Of a stretch of DNA of 64,000 bases, positions 45,097 through 53,504 are shown piece after piece. The stretch spans positions 186,001 through 250,000 of the forward strand of contig CAWDWD010000011.1 of NCBI GenBank assembly GCA_963805915.1, read 5' to 3'. Each line of letters begins with the position of its first letter. Positions within the stretch are counted from its first letter, which is position 1. This stretch comes from JAEULH01 sp963805915. GTDB lineage: Bacteria > Pseudomonadota > Alphaproteobacteria > Rhodospirillales > Defluviicoccaceae. Both the position numbers and the translations under genes were made by a program. Below the pieces are notes generated by a model. That model did not search any database, was not told the origin of the DNA, and worked only from the letters and a program-made list of their open reading frames with translations.

Positions 45097-46347
45097 TCAA
45101 ATTCCGACGGTCGTCAGGTCCACCGGCGAGCGGGTTCCGGAGACGACGACGATACCGCTGTCGCTCACGCTGTAGCGCTTCCGGTCCTGCTCCAGGTCGT
45201 GGCCGATGCGTTCGCCCGCCGGGACGCGCGCGTTCTTGTCGAGAATGGTCCGGCGCAGCGAGGCTCCGGGACCGATTTCGCAGTTATCGAGAATGATACA
45301 CTCTTCAACCGTCGCGCCCTGGTGCACGAGGACATTTCGCCCGAGCACGGAATCTCGAACCAAGCCGGCGATGATCGAGCCACCGGAGACGAGCGAGTCG
45401 ATCGCTTGTCCTGGCTCGCTGCCGTTGCCGAGCGCGAAGCGGGCTGGGGGATCGGGATAGCTGGCAGTCCGCAGTGGCCACCGCCTGTTATATAAATTGA
45501 GCGGTGAGTTCTCCGAGCGGATCTCCATGTTGGCCTGGAAGTAGGCGTCGAGCGTCCCGACATCGCGCCAGTAGCTCTTGCCTCCCGAGGGCTCGCCGGG
45601 GATCCGATTGTTGGCGAAGTCATAGGCGAAGATGCGGTCCTTGCCGACCCGGCGCGGCAGCACGTCCGTGCCGAAGTCGTGAGAACTTGTTTCGTCCGCC
45701 GCGTCTTCGCGAAGCATGCGCAGCAATGCATCGGCCGAGAACACGTAGTTTCCCATCGACGCCAGGACCATGCCAGGGTTACCCGGCAGTCCGGGAGCAT
45801 CGGGATCCTTCTCGATAAAGCGAACGATGTGCCCGTCGGCCATCGCCTCGACGACACCGAATTCGCCGGCGTACTTTCTCTCGACCGGAATGGTCGCCAC
45901 GGTAACGTCGGCGGTCACTTGCCGATGGAATTCGATCATTTCCGCCACGTTCATCCGGTAGACGTGGTCGGCGCCGAAGACGACGACGATGTCCGGCTTG
46001 GATTGCTCGATGAGGTTGATGTTCTGATGGATCGCATCGGCGGTCCCGCGGTACCAGTTCTCGCTGGAAGACCGCATCTGCGCCGGGACCGGAATGATGA
46101 ACTGGCTGCCGAGAATGGTGCTGAACTGCCAGCCGTCCTTGAGATGCAACAACAACGACTGGCTCTTGAACTGAACCAGGACGTAGATCGAATAGATCCC
46201 CGAGTTGACCAGATTGCTCAACACGAAATCGACAATTCGGTACTTGCCGGCGAAGGACACCGCCGGCTTCGCCCGTTCCTCGGTCAGCGGCGCAAGCCGC
46301 GACCCCTTGCCCCCCGCGAGAACGATCGCAACAGCGCGTAAATTCAT
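45097..46347 (-). CDS. glgC: Glucose-1-phosphate adenylyltransferase
   Basis: 416 residues. It makes ADP-glucose for glycogen. GGGGAGG before the ATG at 46347 selects MNLRAVAIVLAGGKGSRLAP. Family landmarks are the GGKGSRL nucleotide loop, KPAVSFAGKYRIVDFVLSN, the substrate site GADHVYRM and IEKDP, and the C-terminal left-handed helix repeats (GGSIIAGLVRDSVLGRNVLV). No other glycogen genes are in the window. Confidence 0.95.
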   Translation of the reverse strand: MNLRAVAIVLAGGKGSRLAPLTEERAKPAVSFAGKYRIVDFVLSNLVNSGIYSIYVLVQFKSQSLLLHLKDGWQFSTILGSQFIIPVPAQMRSSSENWYRGTADAIHQNINLIEQSKPDIVVVFGADHVYRMNVAEMIEFHRQVTADVTVATIPVERKYAGEFGVVEAMADGHIVRFIEKDPDAPGLPGNPGMVLASMGNYVFSADALLRMLREDAADETSSHDFGTDVLPRRVGKDRIFAYDFANNRIPGEPSGGKSYWRDVGTLDAYFQANMEIRSENSPLNLYNRRWPLRTASYPDPPARFALGNGSEPGQAIDSLVSGGSIIAGLVRDSVLGRNVLVHQGATVEECIILDNCEIGPGASLRRTILDKNARVPAGERIGHDLEQDRKRYSVSDSGIVVVSGTRSPVDLTTVGI

Positions 46348-46441
46348 TTTGGTCCTCCCCATCGGCTGCCGGATGATCGGGCGCACCCGCCCATTGGATC
46401 GCTTCTAGCCTCATCAACGAACGAGCGGCGCGATAACTCCG

Positions 46442-47200
46442 CTATGAGACGGTGACGGGGTCGTGAACCGCGCCGTAGCGCCGGCTGCGCCCTTCGAATT
46501 CGCGGATGGCCGCCTCGAAATCGTTCCGCGAGAAGTCCGGCCAGAGAATATCGAGGAAAACCAGTTCCGTATAGGCCAGTTGCCAGATGAGGAAGTTGCT
46601 GATTCTTTGCTCGCCGCTGGTGCGGATCAACAGATCGGGATCGGGAACATCGGAGGTTTCGAGATGGTCCGCGAGCGCTCGCTCGTCGATCTCGGCGGGC
46701 CTCAGTTGACCGGCGGCGACCTTCTCGGCGAGTCTGCGGGCGGCGGCGGCGATTTCGGCCCGCCCGCCGTAGTTCAGCGCGATGATCAGGGTCATGTCCT
46801 GGTTTGCCGCGGTTCGCTCTTCGCCGGCGGCAATAAGCGTGACGATGTCGCGCGACAGCCGCGATCTGTCGCCGATGACCCGGAGTCGAACGCCGCTCTT
46901 GTGGAAATGGTCGATCTCGTTGCGCAGGTAGTGACGCAACAACCCCATCAGGTCGGTGATCTCCGTCTCCGGCCGTTTCCAGTTCTCCGATGAGAACGCA
47001 AAGAGCGTCAGATAGCGGACGCCCATCCGGCCGGCGGTCTCGACCGCGATGCGCGCGGCCTCGGCGCCGCGTTTGTGCCCGGCCGAGCGCGGCAATCCGC
47101 GCGACCGCGCCCACCGCCCGTTACCGTCCATGATGATGGCGACATGAACGGGCGTGACGGAACACCGCCCGCCTGGGAGTGGCACGACGTTCATCTCCAA
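46442..47200 (-). CDS. uppS: Undecaprenyl (polyprenyl) diphosphate synthase
   Basis: 252 residues. cis-Prenyltransferase that builds the lipid carrier for cell-wall precursors. The conserved blocks are IIMDGNGRWARSRGLPRSAG (catalytic Asp), LTLFAFSSENWKRP, LNYGGRAEI and DPDLLIRTSGEQRISNFLIW. In many alphaproteobacteria uppS sits with frr, cdsA and dxr; here it is followed by glgC, so the usual cluster is not present. Confidence 0.93.
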   Translation of the reverse strand: MEMNVVPLPGGRCSVTPVHVAIIMDGNGRWARSRGLPRSAGHKRGAEAARIAVETAGRMGVRYLTLFAFSSENWKRPETEITDLMGLLRHYLRNEIDHFHKSGVRLRVIGDRSRLSRDIVTLIAAGEERTAANQDMTLIIALNYGGRAEIAAAARRLAEKVAAGQLRPAEIDERALADHLETSDVPDPDLLIRTSGEQRISNFLIWQLAYTELVFLDILWPDFSRNDFEAAIREFEGRSRRYGAVHDPVTVS

Positions 47201-47271
47201 GATCCCGGATCGGCTTGCTCACGCATGGCCTGACTTCGACCCCTGCCGTCCCTGATCTCTCGATTAAGATC

Positions 47272-47335
47272 CGATATGCCAAGCGCTCGATACGCCGAGC
47301 GCCCGATACGGCGAATGCCCGATACGCCAATCGTA
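47272..47335. repeat. 16-bp tandem repeat, four copies
   Basis: The unit CGATACGCCGAGCGCC and variants occur at 47272, 47288, 47304 and 47320, exactly 16 bp apart with decreasing identity. It lies upstream of uppS, in a 318-bp stretch (47201-47517) without any other feature I can support. Confidence 0.7.
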
Positions 47336-47517
47336 ACGAGGTGCCGCGGGCGGCCCGGCGGCCATTATAGGCCTCTCTCTCGCGGCGGCGAAAGCTTAAC
47401 CGCTGTGGGCTGTACGGACCGCCGCCGTATCGGCTGGCTTGCTCGCGGGCGGCGTCGCGCGGAAGTACGGTGGGCGTGAACGGCTGAGCGCGCCGAAACG
47501 GCGTGTGTGCGACGGGC

Positions 47518-47754
47518 TTAGATCACCGCTTCGCCGCGCAGCCTGCTCACCGCATCGCTCAGCGCCGCGTCTTGCGTTGCGAACGCCCGCTCGGCGTCGG
47601 TGAGTGGCGATCCGGTCTCGTCGATCTGCCGCCAGACCCAGTACTCGCCGGTGTGAGCGACCTCAACTCGTGCGTAAAGGCGCCTGAAAAAACCTCTCCG
47701 GCATGGATGAGGCTCGGTGATCATGATGTTGTGAATACCCAAATGCTTGTCCAC
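47518..47754 (-). CDS. Small hypothetical protein
   Basis: 78 residues. The AGGGGA site 7 nt ahead of the GTG at 47754 is better than the ATG of the longer frame. The sequence VDKHLGIHNIMITEPHPCRR, then VAHTGEYWVWRQIDETGSPL and AFATQDAALSDAVSRLRGE, has the look of a small soluble alpha/beta protein. I do not recognise a domain. Confidence 0.55.
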   Translation of the reverse strand: MDKHLGIHNIMITEPHPCRRGFFRRLYARVEVAHTGEYWVWRQIDETGSPLTDAERAFATQDAALSDAVSRLRGEAVI

Positions 47755-47880
47755 GATCGTTCCCCTGTGGCGGACACCGCGCAAACGTATAGCCCGAGCG
47801 CAAGACGCAATGTGCGGACCAAACTTGCGGCGCGAGCGTGGGAAAATTGGCGCCACGTTGCAAACCGGGTGGCTCCTTGC

Positions 47881-47913
47881 CCCTCATTACATCCTCATTA
47901 TACCCTCATTACA
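47881..47913. repeat. 11-bp tandem repeat, three copies
   Basis: CCCTCATTACA, TCCTCATTATA and CCCTCATTACA follow one another without gaps in the intergenic region between the divergent small gene at 47518 and recO at 48005. The CTCATTA core is strand-specific and helical-turn spaced, so regulator binding is possible. Confidence 0.65.
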
Positions 47914-48004
47914 CCGCGGGCCGGAGCGCAAATCATCGAAATGCCCGCGATTCCGGCACGGACCTGCCGCGCGATTGTGCACCGGGCATGGTAAGGATGC
48001 GGCG

Positions 48005-48784
48005 ATGGAATGGATCGATGACGCCGTCGTCCTGGCACTGCGCCGTCACGGCGAGACCTCGGCCATCGTCTCGCTGCTGACGCGCGAGCGGGGTCGTCAG
48101 TCCGGCCTTGTGCGGGGCGTCAGGGGGCAGTCCGCGCGCGGTTATCTTCAGCCGGGAGCGGTCGTGCGCGCGACCTGGCGGGCGCGGCTCGCCGAGCACC
48201 TCGGGACCATCGTCTGGGAACCGATCGCGGCGTTGCCGGCGGGCGTTCTCGGCGATCCGGGCCGGCTCGCCGCGCTGTCCTCGGTCTGCGCGGTGGCCAA
48301 CGCGGCGCTGCCCGAACGCGACGCGCACGAAGACGTTTACGATGCTTCGCTGGCGGTTCTCGCCAGCCTCGATGACGACGCGGTATGGCCCTCGGCGATG
48401 GTCAAGTGGGAGCTTGGCCTGCTCGGCGCCCTTGGCTTCGGCCTCGATCTCGGGGCTTGCGCCGCGACCGGCGTGACCTCGGAGCTCGCTTTCGTCTCGC
48501 CGCGCAGCGGCCGGGCGGTCTCGCGCGCCGCCGGCGAGCCCTACCGCGACAGGCTGCTCGCCTTGCCCCGGTTTCTCCAACAGCCGGGCGCCAGCGGCAG
48601 CGCCGCGGAGGCGCTCGCGGGTCTCACGCTGACGGGGTATTTCCTCGAACGCCACGTTTTCCGCGCCTATGGCCGCGGCCTCCCGCCCGCCCGCCTGCGC
48701 CTGATCGAGGTCATGCGAAGGACCGCGGCCGCCCCCGATCCCGCCCCCGATCCAGCCCCCGATCCCAACTCATCGGCGACATGA
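48005..48784 (+). CDS. recO: DNA repair protein RecO
   Basis: 259 residues. The N-terminal OB fold begins MEWIDDAVVLALRRHGETSA, and RGVRGQSARGYLQPG follows. The C-terminal helical domain with KWELGLLGALGFGLDLGACA (the family's LG..P.L..C-like block) is present, with a single Cys rather than a zinc cluster. RecO loads RecA onto SSB-coated gaps with RecR. The last residues are a PDPA repeat (three units), probably disordered. Confidence 0.92.
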   Translation: MEWIDDAVVLALRRHGETSAIVSLLTRERGRQSGLVRGVRGQSARGYLQPGAVVRATWRARLAEHLGTIVWEPIAALPAGVLGDPGRLAALSSVCAVANAALPERDAHEDVYDASLAVLASLDDDAVWPSAMVKWELGLLGALGFGLDLGACAATGVTSELAFVSPRSGRAVSRAAGEPYRDRLLALPRFLQQPGASGSAAEALAGLTLTGYFLERHVFRAYGRGLPPARLRLIEVMRRTAAAPDPAPDPAPDPNSSAT

Positions 48785-48875
48785 ACCCGCGGCGGCTGTA
48801 TCCATGCCAACTGTTGCCGATTAGGATACGCGCTTCGCGGGAATGGGCGGCTCGCGGCGGCGCGGGGCGAGGGGC

Positions 48876-49418
48876 ATGAAGGCGCTTGAGAAGTTCATCC
48901 GCGCGGTCGAGCGACTGAACGACGCCGCCGGCCGCGCCACCGCGTGGCTGACGTTGGCCATGGTGCTGATCACCTTCGCGGTGGTCATCTTGCGCTATGT
49001 CTTCAGCGTCGGCTTCGTCTGGATGCAGGAATCCTACGTCTGGCTTCACGGCATCGTCTTCATGCTCGGCGCCGGCTACACCCTGATGCACGACGGCCAT
49101 GTCCGCGTCGACATTTTCTATCGAGACGCGCGGCCGCGCTACAAGGCGGCGGTCAACCTGTTCGGGGCCATCGTGCTGCTCATGCCGGTGGTGATCATGG
49201 TCGCGGCCGTCAGTTGGCCCTACGTCGGCTTGGCCTGGCAGCGCTTCGAGGGCTCCCGCGAGGCCGGCGGCCTGCCGGGGCTGTTCGCGCTCAAGTCCGT
49301 CCTGATCGTGTTCTGCGTCCTGCTTGGCCTGCAAGGTCTTGCCTTGGCCGCGCGCTCGATCCTGGCTCTGGCCGGGCGCGACGAGCCGGCGCTTCCCGGC
49401 CCCGCGGCGGGGCGCTGA
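48876..49418 (+). CDS. dctQ: TRAP transporter small permease
   Basis: 180 residues from the ATG at 48876, preceded by GAGGGG. Four transmembrane helices are visible, with FVWMQESYVWLHGIVFMLGA and DGHVRVDIFYRDARPRYKAA as DctQ signatures. It is the small membrane subunit of a tripartite ATP-independent periplasmic transporter. dctM follows after 4 bp. No periplasmic binding protein gene (dctP) is in the neighbourhood, so it may lie elsewhere in the genome. Confidence 0.9.
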   Translation: MKALEKFIRAVERLNDAAGRATAWLTLAMVLITFAVVILRYVFSVGFVWMQESYVWLHGIVFMLGAGYTLMHDGHVRVDIFYRDARPRYKAAVNLFGAIVLLMPVVIMVAAVSWPYVGLAWQRFEGSREAGGLPGLFALKSVLIVFCVLLGLQGLALAARSILALAGRDEPALPGPAAGR

Positions 49419-49422
49419 AGCG

Positions 49423-51018
49423 ATGACCGGCGAGGTTATGAGCGTCGCCATGTTCGCCGTCGTCTGCGCCGTGCTGATGCTCGGCTTTCCGGTCGCGTTC
49501 AGCCTGGCGGGCACCGCGTTCGCCTTCGCGCTCGTCGGTTCCAGCCTCGACAGCTTCGATTTGCGCCTGCTCGGCGGCCTGCCGTCGCGCACCTTCGGCA
49601 TCATGGTCAACGAGGTGCTCGTCGCCGTTCCGCTCTTCGTGTTCATGGGCGTGATGCTGGAGCGCGCGAAGATCGCCGACCAATTGCTTGAAACCATGGG
49701 CCTTTTATTCGGCCGGATGCGCGGCGGGCTCGGCCTGTCGGTGGTGTTCGTGGGCATGCTTTTGGCGGCCTCGACCGGGATCGTCGGCGCCACCGTCGTG
49801 ACCATGGGCCTGCTCAGCCTGCCCGCGATGCTGCGCGCGGGCTATGATCCGAAGCTCGCCGCCGGGACCATTTGCGCATCCGGCACGCTGGGCCAGATCA
49901 TTCCGCCCTCGATCGTTCTCGTTCTTCTCGGCGACATCCTCCAGGGCGCCTACGCCGAAGCCCAGCGCGCCGTAGGTATTTGGGCGCCCGAGCCGGTTTC
50001 GGTCATCGATCTGTTCGCCGGAGCCTTCGTTCCCGGGATGCTTCTGGTCGGCCTGTACATGGCCTGGATTCTCGTCCAGGCGGCACTCAATCCGCGCTCT
50101 TGCCCGGCGCTGCTCGCGGTCGGCGAGACCGCCGAGGGGCTGGGCCGCAAGGTCGTGACGGTGATGCTGCCGCCGGGCCTGCTGATCCTGGCGGTACTCG
50201 GCTCGATCCTCGCCGGGGTCGCGACGCCGACAGAGGCCGCCGCCGTCGGCTGCGTCGGCGCGCTGCTGCTGGCGGCGCGAGCGGTGAGCGATGGCGAAGG
50301 CGAGGCGCGCGCATCCTGGCTCGATGGCGGCGGGCCGATCGATCTCGCCGGCCTCGCGCTCGCCGGTCAGGTCGCGCTGACCTCGATCTTCGATCTCCGC
50401 ATCCAGCGCGAAACCGTCCCGCCCGGCGAGGCGATCGCCTTCGCTTCGGCGGTGGGCCTAGGCCTCGTCCTGATCTGGGGCCTCGCCGTCGCCATTAGGC
50501 GTCTGTACGCCACCGACATCCTCGTCGAGGTGATGCGCGCGACGCTTCAAATCAGCAGCATGGTCTTCGTCATCCTGCTCGGCGCCTCGGTCTTTTCGCT
50601 GGTCTTTCGCGGGTTCGGCGGCGACCGGCTGATCGCGGACGTCTTGTCGAGCATGCCGGGCGGGCGCTTCGGCGCGATGGTGGTCGTCATGGGGGTGATG
50701 TTCGTGCTCGGCTTTTTCCTCGACTTCATCGAGATCATCTTCGTCGTCGTGCCGATCGTGGGACCGGTTATTCTGCAAATGGACGTGAGCCCGGTCTGGT
50801 TCGGGGTCATGATCGCGATCAACCTGCAGACGAGCTTTCTGACCCCGCCGTTCGGCTTCGCCCTGTTCTACCTGCGCGGCGTCGCGCCGCCGGAGGTCCG
50901 CACGCTCGACATCTACCGAGGTATCATTCCCTTCGTCGTCATCCAGCTCATCGCCCTTGGCCTGGTCGCGGCGTTCCCTTCGCTGGCGACGTGGCTACCG
51001 CAGGTGTTGTTTCGCTAA
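49423..51018 (+). CDS. dctM: TRAP transporter large permease
   Basis: 531 residues, at the upper end for DctM, with 12-14 helices. Family blocks include MLLAASTGIVGATVVTMGLL, LAAGTICASGTLGQIIPPSI and VVPIVGPVILQMDVSPVWFG. It imports small organic acids or similar solutes with sodium. Two stretches of this gene reappear, joined to each other, at 52471-52894. A central insert (about residues 285-340) makes it longer than the common 430-residue type. Confidence 0.92.
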   Translation: MTGEVMSVAMFAVVCAVLMLGFPVAFSLAGTAFAFALVGSSLDSFDLRLLGGLPSRTFGIMVNEVLVAVPLFVFMGVMLERAKIADQLLETMGLLFGRMRGGLGLSVVFVGMLLAASTGIVGATVVTMGLLSLPAMLRAGYDPKLAAGTICASGTLGQIIPPSIVLVLLGDILQGAYAEAQRAVGIWAPEPVSVIDLFAGAFVPGMLLVGLYMAWILVQAALNPRSCPALLAVGETAEGLGRKVVTVMLPPGLLILAVLGSILAGVATPTEAAAVGCVGALLLAARAVSDGEGEARASWLDGGGPIDLAGLALAGQVALTSIFDLRIQRETVPPGEAIAFASAVGLGLVLIWGLAVAIRRLYATDILVEVMRATLQISSMVFVILLGASVFSLVFRGFGGDRLIADVLSSMPGGRFGAMVVVMGVMFVLGFFLDFIEIIFVVVPIVGPVILQMDVSPVWFGVMIAINLQTSFLTPPFGFALFYLRGVAPPEVRTLDIYRGIIPFVVIQLIALGLVAAFPSLATWLPQVLFR

Positions 51019-51042
51019 ACGCAAGGTCGTTGCCGACGGTTT

Positions 51043-51165
51043 GACGATGGCAAGGACGCCACCACCGTCCAGACGTTCGCCGCCGACCTCACGGATCACG
51101 ACGGCGCAGCGGAAAACGTGAGCGAAGTCTGCATCGACATGAGCGCAGCCTTCATCAAGGGGGCC
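51043..51165 (+). pseudogene. ISL3-family transposase fragment
   Basis: 41 codons read DGKDATTVQTFAADL, then SEVCIDMSAAFIKGA, the DDE-domain region of ISL3 transposases (the D in CIDMS is catalytic). It starts 25 bp after dctM and is cut at about 51165, where an oppositely oriented oxidoreductase fragment begins. Confidence 0.7.
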
Positions 51166-51417
51166 GCTGCCCCAGACTTCCTCACCTTGCCGCCCGTCGC
51201 CGGCAACGATCGTGCCGGCATAGTCGCGTCCCGGCACCCGCGGCGCGCTGGCTTTGAAGTGCCCCGAGACATTTTTCACGTCGCTGGGATTGATCGCGGT
51301 GGCCGCCACCTTGACCAGTACCTCGCCGGGGCCTGGCTGGGGCATCTCGCGCTCCTGCTGCTTCAGCGCCGAGGGCGGCCCATATTGCTCGAAAGACCAA
51401 ACTTTCATCTTGCTCAT
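51166..51417 (-). pseudogene. Zinc-type alcohol dehydrogenase/quinone reductase, N-terminal part
   Basis: The gene has a good start (AAGGAG, ATG at 51417) and encodes MSKMKVWSFEQYGPPSALKQ, PGPGEVLVKVAATAINPSDV and PRVPGRDYAGTIVAG, the GroES-like N-terminal domain of the quinone oxidoreductase group. After GEEVWGSG it runs into the ISL3 fragment, so about 240 residues are missing. It faces away from the pirin gene's end by 67 bp on the same strand and was probably co-transcribed with it. Confidence 0.75.
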
Positions 51418-51484
51418 GACGGATGCTCCTTGTGGTGGACAGTTGTCGGCCGTGCCATCGGCGCTTCCGACGACCCGCGAAACC

Positions 51485-52207
51485 TCACGGCATTTGCGGC
51501 AATTCCTGCGGACGCAGGTCGAACACCAGCACCTCGGCATCCTTACCGGCGGTTAGCTGCAGCGTCTGCGGGTTGCGCAGGCGCGCGCCGTCACCGGCCA
51601 CCAGCTTCACGCCGTTGAGTTCGACGCTGCCGCGGGCGACATGCACATAGGCATGGCGGTTTCTGTCCAGCGTCAACGTGGCACTTTCATCGCCGTCGAA
51701 CAGACCAGCGTAGACGTGGGTATCCTGCTGAATGCGCAGCGAGCCATCACGGCCATCCGGCGAAATGATCAGGCGCAGGCGTCCACGCTTATCCGCTTCA
51801 TTGAAGTGCTGCTGCTGGTAGACCGGCGCGCCACCGGTGTGGTCCGGCACGATCCAGATCTGCAGGAAATGCACCGGCGCCTCCTTGGAGCCGTTGAACT
51901 CGCTGTGGGTAACGCCGCTGCCGGCACTCATCAGCTGCACGTCGCCGGGCTTGATCTGCGAGCCGGTGCCCATGCTGTCGCTGTGCGCCAGGGCGCCTTC
52001 CAACACGTAGGAAAAAATCTCCATGTCGCGGTGCGGGTGGGTGCCAAAACCCTGGCCCGGCGTCACGCGATCTTCGTTGATCACGCGCAGGTCGGAGAAG
52101 CCGATCTGGCTGGGGTCCCTATAGCCGGCAAACGAGAAGGTGTGGCGCGAGCTCAGCCAGCCGTGTTCGGCCACGCCGCGGTCAGAAGCCTTGCGTACTT
52201 GCATCAT
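51485..52207 (-). CDS. Pirin-family protein (quercetin dioxygenase-like)
   Basis: 240 residues, intact. The bicupin has the metal ligands of the pirin motif in GFGTHPHRDMEIFSYVLEGA and HSEFNG (His, His, Glu/His). Homologues such as YhhW oxidise quercetin; others act as redox-linked regulators. GAGGAG precedes the ATG pair at 52207/52204. A truncated LysR gene starts divergently at 52358, the usual arrangement of pirin genes in gammaproteobacteria. The neighbours are all fragments, so this looks like imported DNA. Confidence 0.88.
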   Translation of the reverse strand: MMQVRKASDRGVAEHGWLSSRHTFSFAGYRDPSQIGFSDLRVINEDRVTPGQGFGTHPHRDMEIFSYVLEGALAHSDSMGTGSQIKPGDVQLMSAGSGVTHSEFNGSKEAPVHFLQIWIVPDHTGGAPVYQQQHFNEADKRGRLRLIISPDGRDGSLRIQQDTHVYAGLFDGDESATLTLDRNRHAYVHVARGSVELNGVKLVAGDGARLRNPQTLQLTAGKDAEVLVFDLRPQELPQMP

Positions 52208-52357
52208 GATGTTTCTCCTCGTTGATGGGAGGAGGAGGAGCCATGCTCCCCCGAAATCGAAGCGATCAGGTGGCCTGGAGGGGAGGCGCGGATGCAGAAC
52301 ATCCAGTGCAAAGCCATTGGCGTCCTACACCTTAATACTGCCAACTTGAGAGGGACA

Positions 52358-52470
52358 ATGAGCCAGCTCGAAGACATGCGGATCTTTGCCGAGACGGTGG
52401 ATGCACAAAGCTTTACCGCCGCTGCCGGTCGGCTGGGGCTGTCCAAACAGTTTGTCGGCAAGCGCATGCC
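52358..52470 (+). pseudogene. LysR-type regulator, truncated after the first helices
   Basis: The frame encodes MSQLEDMRIFAETVDAQSFT, then AAAGRLGLSKQFVGKR, the start of a LysR winged-helix domain. At about 52470 the sequence changes abruptly to dctM-derived DNA (GTGTTGATGCTCGG). The regulator of the pirin gene has therefore been destroyed by the rearrangement. Confidence 0.8.
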
Positions 52471-52894
52471 GTGTTGATGCTCGGCCTTCCGGTCGCGTTC
52501 AGCCTGCCGGCACCGCGTTCGCCTTCGCGCTCGTAGGTTTCAGCCTCGACAGCTTCGATTTGCGCCTGCTCGGCGGCCTGCCGTCGCGCACCTTCGGCAT
52601 CATGGTCAACGAGGTGCTCGTCGCCGTTCCGCTCTTCGTGTTCATGGGCGTGATGCTGGAGTGACGGTGAGGCCGCCGCCGTCGGCTGCGTCGGCGCGCT
52701 GCTGCTGGCGGCGCGAGCGGTGAGCGATGGCGAAGGCAAGGCGCGCGCATCCTGGCTCGATGGCGGCGGGCCGATCGATCTCGCCGGCCTCGCGCTCGCC
52801 GGTCAGGTCGCGCTGACCTCGATCTTCGATCTCCGCATCCAGCGCGAAACCGTCCCGCCCGGCGAGGCGATCGCGTTTGCCGCCGCCGTGGGCA
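52471..52894 (+). pseudogene. Rearranged partial copy of dctM
   Basis: Bases 52471-52663 repeat dctM 49471-49664 nearly exactly, with one base missing near 52515. After GAGTGACGGT, bases from about 52672 repeat dctM from about 50234 to 50456. About 570 bp in the middle are deleted and both outer ends are missing. It cannot make a permease. Identity is high, so the duplication is recent relative to the other debris. Confidence 0.85.
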
Positions 52895-53008
52895 AGATGG
52901 AAGACTAACGAAACAGGTATGAGCCGTTTAGTGGCCGCAAGAAGGGTTGAGGCACGCGGATCTAGCCTTAGTTATGTTCGTTTTTGAAGGTTTTCGCGTT
53001 GTGAAAGA

Positions 53009-53488
53009 CGGGCCGGCATCTTCATCGGCCCCGAGTTCGGCACCGTCGCCCGGCCCGACCTGGTCGCAGCGGCCCGCGAGGCCGGGGATGCCGGATTCGA
53101 CGTGCTGATCGGCTGCGCCTTCAACTACGACGCCCATTCGGCGGACTTCGACAAGTTGGGCCGCATTCCGGTGCTCAAAGCCCGGATGAACGCCGACCTG
53201 CACATGCCCGATGCGCTCAAGAACACCGGAAAGGGCAACCTGTTCGTGATCTTCGGCGGATATCGATAACGAAGACACGGCTTCGCCCGCCACGCCTACT
53301 TCCTCGGCGCCAACGACCCCTACAAGGCGCTGAAGACGACGCTGAAGGCCGAGATCGACGCCGATGCCTGGGCCAGCCTGAACCGCGCCGTCTCGCGGCC
53401 CTTCCCCAAACCCTCGACGGGCCGCATCGCGGTCAAGGTCATCAACCACCTCGGCGACGAGGTGATGAAGGTGTTCGCGGCGGGCTGA
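53009..53488 (+). pseudogene. Type III-like DNA methyltransferase, C-terminal remnant
   Basis: The first segment reads GIFIGPEFGTVARPDLVAAA, FDKLGRIPVLKARMNADLHM and NTGKGNLFVIFG. The second, after a deletion and frame change at about 53260, reads RHAYFLGANDPYKALKTTLK and GRIAVKVINHLGDEVMKVF, and stops. These are the end of adenine-specific methylase/Mod proteins. The catalytic DPPY part is absent. No restriction subunit is near. Confidence 0.7.
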
Positions 53489-53504
53489 TTTCTCGCCCGC
53501 GCTC

